Positions 5,632-6,227 of a stretch of DNA of 6,227 nt are shown here, piece by piece. Source of the DNA: an uncultured Oscillospiraceae bacterium (GTDB taxonomy: Bacteria > Bacillota > Clostridia > Oscillospirales > Oscillospiraceae); NCBI GenBank assembly GCA_937915075.1, contig CALDMA010000280.1:1-6227 (forward strand), written 5' to 3'. Made by a program: the position numbers and the translations under genes. How positions within the stretch are numbered: position 1 is the first letter of the stretch; each line of letters begins with the position of its first letter. Below the pieces are notes generated by a model. That model saw only the letters and a list, made by a program, of their open reading frames with translations. It made no database searches and had not been told where the DNA came from.

Positions 5632-6227
5632 TTACTTGTTGTACGCCCGATAAAGGAACGTGACGATCTGGCCGCGGGTGCAGTCGTTGTCGGAGCCGAA
5701 CAGGCCGCCGCCGATGCCCTCGGTCACGCCGTTGGCCGCCGCCCAGGCGACCGCGTCCGCGAAGTAGCTGTCGGTCGGGACGTCGGAGAACTCCGCCGCG
5801 CTCGCCGCCTTCGCGTTCAGCGCACGGGCGAGGAAGGTGACCGCCTGCGCGCGGGTGCAGGTGGCGTCAGGGCTGAACGTCGTAGCCGTCGTGCCGGTGG
5901 TGACGCCGTTCTCGATGGCCCACGCAACTGCCTTCTCATAGTAGCTGCCGCTGACCACGTCGGTCATGCCGGACGCAGCGCCCTTCGGCTCCGGAGAGCC
6001 GGCGGCACGCCACAGGAACGTGACGATCTGCGCGCGGGTGCAGGGCTGCTCGGGAGCAAACAGGTCATTGCCCACGCCGGTGGTGATGCCGTTCTCGACC
6101 GCCCACTTGACGGCCTCATAGAAGTAGGCGTCGTTGGGCACGTCGTAGAAGAAGTTCAGCATGGAGTTGTCCTCCATGAAGGTCGCCTTGACCTCGACCT
6201 TGCCGGCGGGCATGGTGAAGGTGTACT
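5632..6227 (-). CDS. C-terminal part of a surface protein with three SLH domains (partial)
   Basis: The open frame runs off the right edge. The ATG at 6213 is inside the gene, because codons for YTFT precede it in frame and join MPAGKVEVKATF to give the FTMP...V.ATF ending typical of bacterial surface-repeat (InlB-B/Flg_new-like) domains. Three consecutive S-layer homology domains follow at the extreme C-terminus: roughly 6150-6001 (YDVPNDAYFYEAVKWAVENG), 5964-5815 (TDVVSGSYYEKAVAWAIENG) and 5790-5641 (SDVPTDSYFADAVAWAAANG). Each ends in a TRAQ/TRGQ.VTFL.RA motif. SLH triplets bind secondary cell-wall polymers and hold exported proteins on the surface. The catalytic or adhesive part and the signal peptide lie outside the window, so its function cannot be stated. 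It converges on the operon terminator and shows no sign of belonging to the switching system. The three domains differ from one another, so they are not recent duplicates. Confidence 0.92.
   Translation of the reverse strand, partial: YTFTMPAGKVEVKATFMEDNSMLNFFYDVPNDAYFYEAVKWAVENGITTGVGNDLFAPEQPCTRAQIVTFLWRAAGSPEPKGAASGMTDVVSGSYYEKAVAWAIENGVTTGTTATTFSPDATCTRAQAVTFLARALNAKAASAAEFSDVPTDSYFADAVAWAAANGVTEGIGGGLFGSDNDCTRGQIVTFLYRAYNK

Noticed and set aside
5641..6150. Recent tandem duplication within the SLH gene
   Set aside because: The three units are homologous SLH domains but differ at many positions, so this is ordinary family architecture rather than a recent repeat expansion.
1..6227. CRISPR array, tRNA or rRNA genes
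   Set aside because: No regularly spaced direct repeats, no tRNA-like cloverleaf with TTCGA-type arm in context, and no rRNA-like stretches were seen on either strand.

Overview
The window looks like chromosome from a high-GC, spore-forming, gut-type Firmicute, most like the Oscillospiraceae/Clostridia. The grounds are GC-rich coding sequence, strong GGAGG-type ribosome binding sites, a PdaB-like sporulation deacetylase remnant, RsbV/SpoIIE partner-switching proteins and a C-terminal triple-SLH surface protein. This is an inference from gene content; there is no rRNA or other marker gene here.

Layout. Positions 1-92 hold a long stem-loop and sequence that does not continue the neighbouring deacetylase frame. 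Positions 75-338 (minus strand) are the 5' third of a PdaB-like polysaccharide deacetylase that breaks off straight after the first conserved motif. The divergent intergenic region at about 339-589 carries a possible forespore-type promoter on the minus strand and a good sigma-A promoter on the plus strand (TTGAGA-N17-TACACT). Four tightly packed plus-strand genes follow from 590 to 5489, apparently one operon: an RsbV-like STAS protein; a MATE-family membrane transporter fused to a C-terminal RsbW-like GHKL ATPase domain; a formyltransferase-family enzyme; and a membrane receptor made of extracellular sensor, HAMP, SpoIIE/PP2C phosphatase and GHKL kinase domain. A strong bidirectional terminator at about 5568-5610 separates the operon from a convergent minus-strand gene for an SLH-domain surface protein, whose N-terminal part lies beyond the right edge.

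How the genes could work together. The STAS protein has the expected phosphorylatable Ser (Ser54). The last operon gene has both an intact phosphatase domain and an intact GHKL domain, so in principle it can remove and add the phosphate under control of an outside signal. No sigma factor is present. The other GHKL-type domain in the operon is attached to the transporter and has lost the key N-box Asn (Ala instead). The attractive reading is a partner-switching circuit whose output is a membrane transporter rather than a sigma factor, with the transporter-bound pseudo-kinase domain acting as a docking site for the STAS protein. The formyltransferase may make or modify the transported molecule. 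This functional model is inference; the domain calls are well supported.
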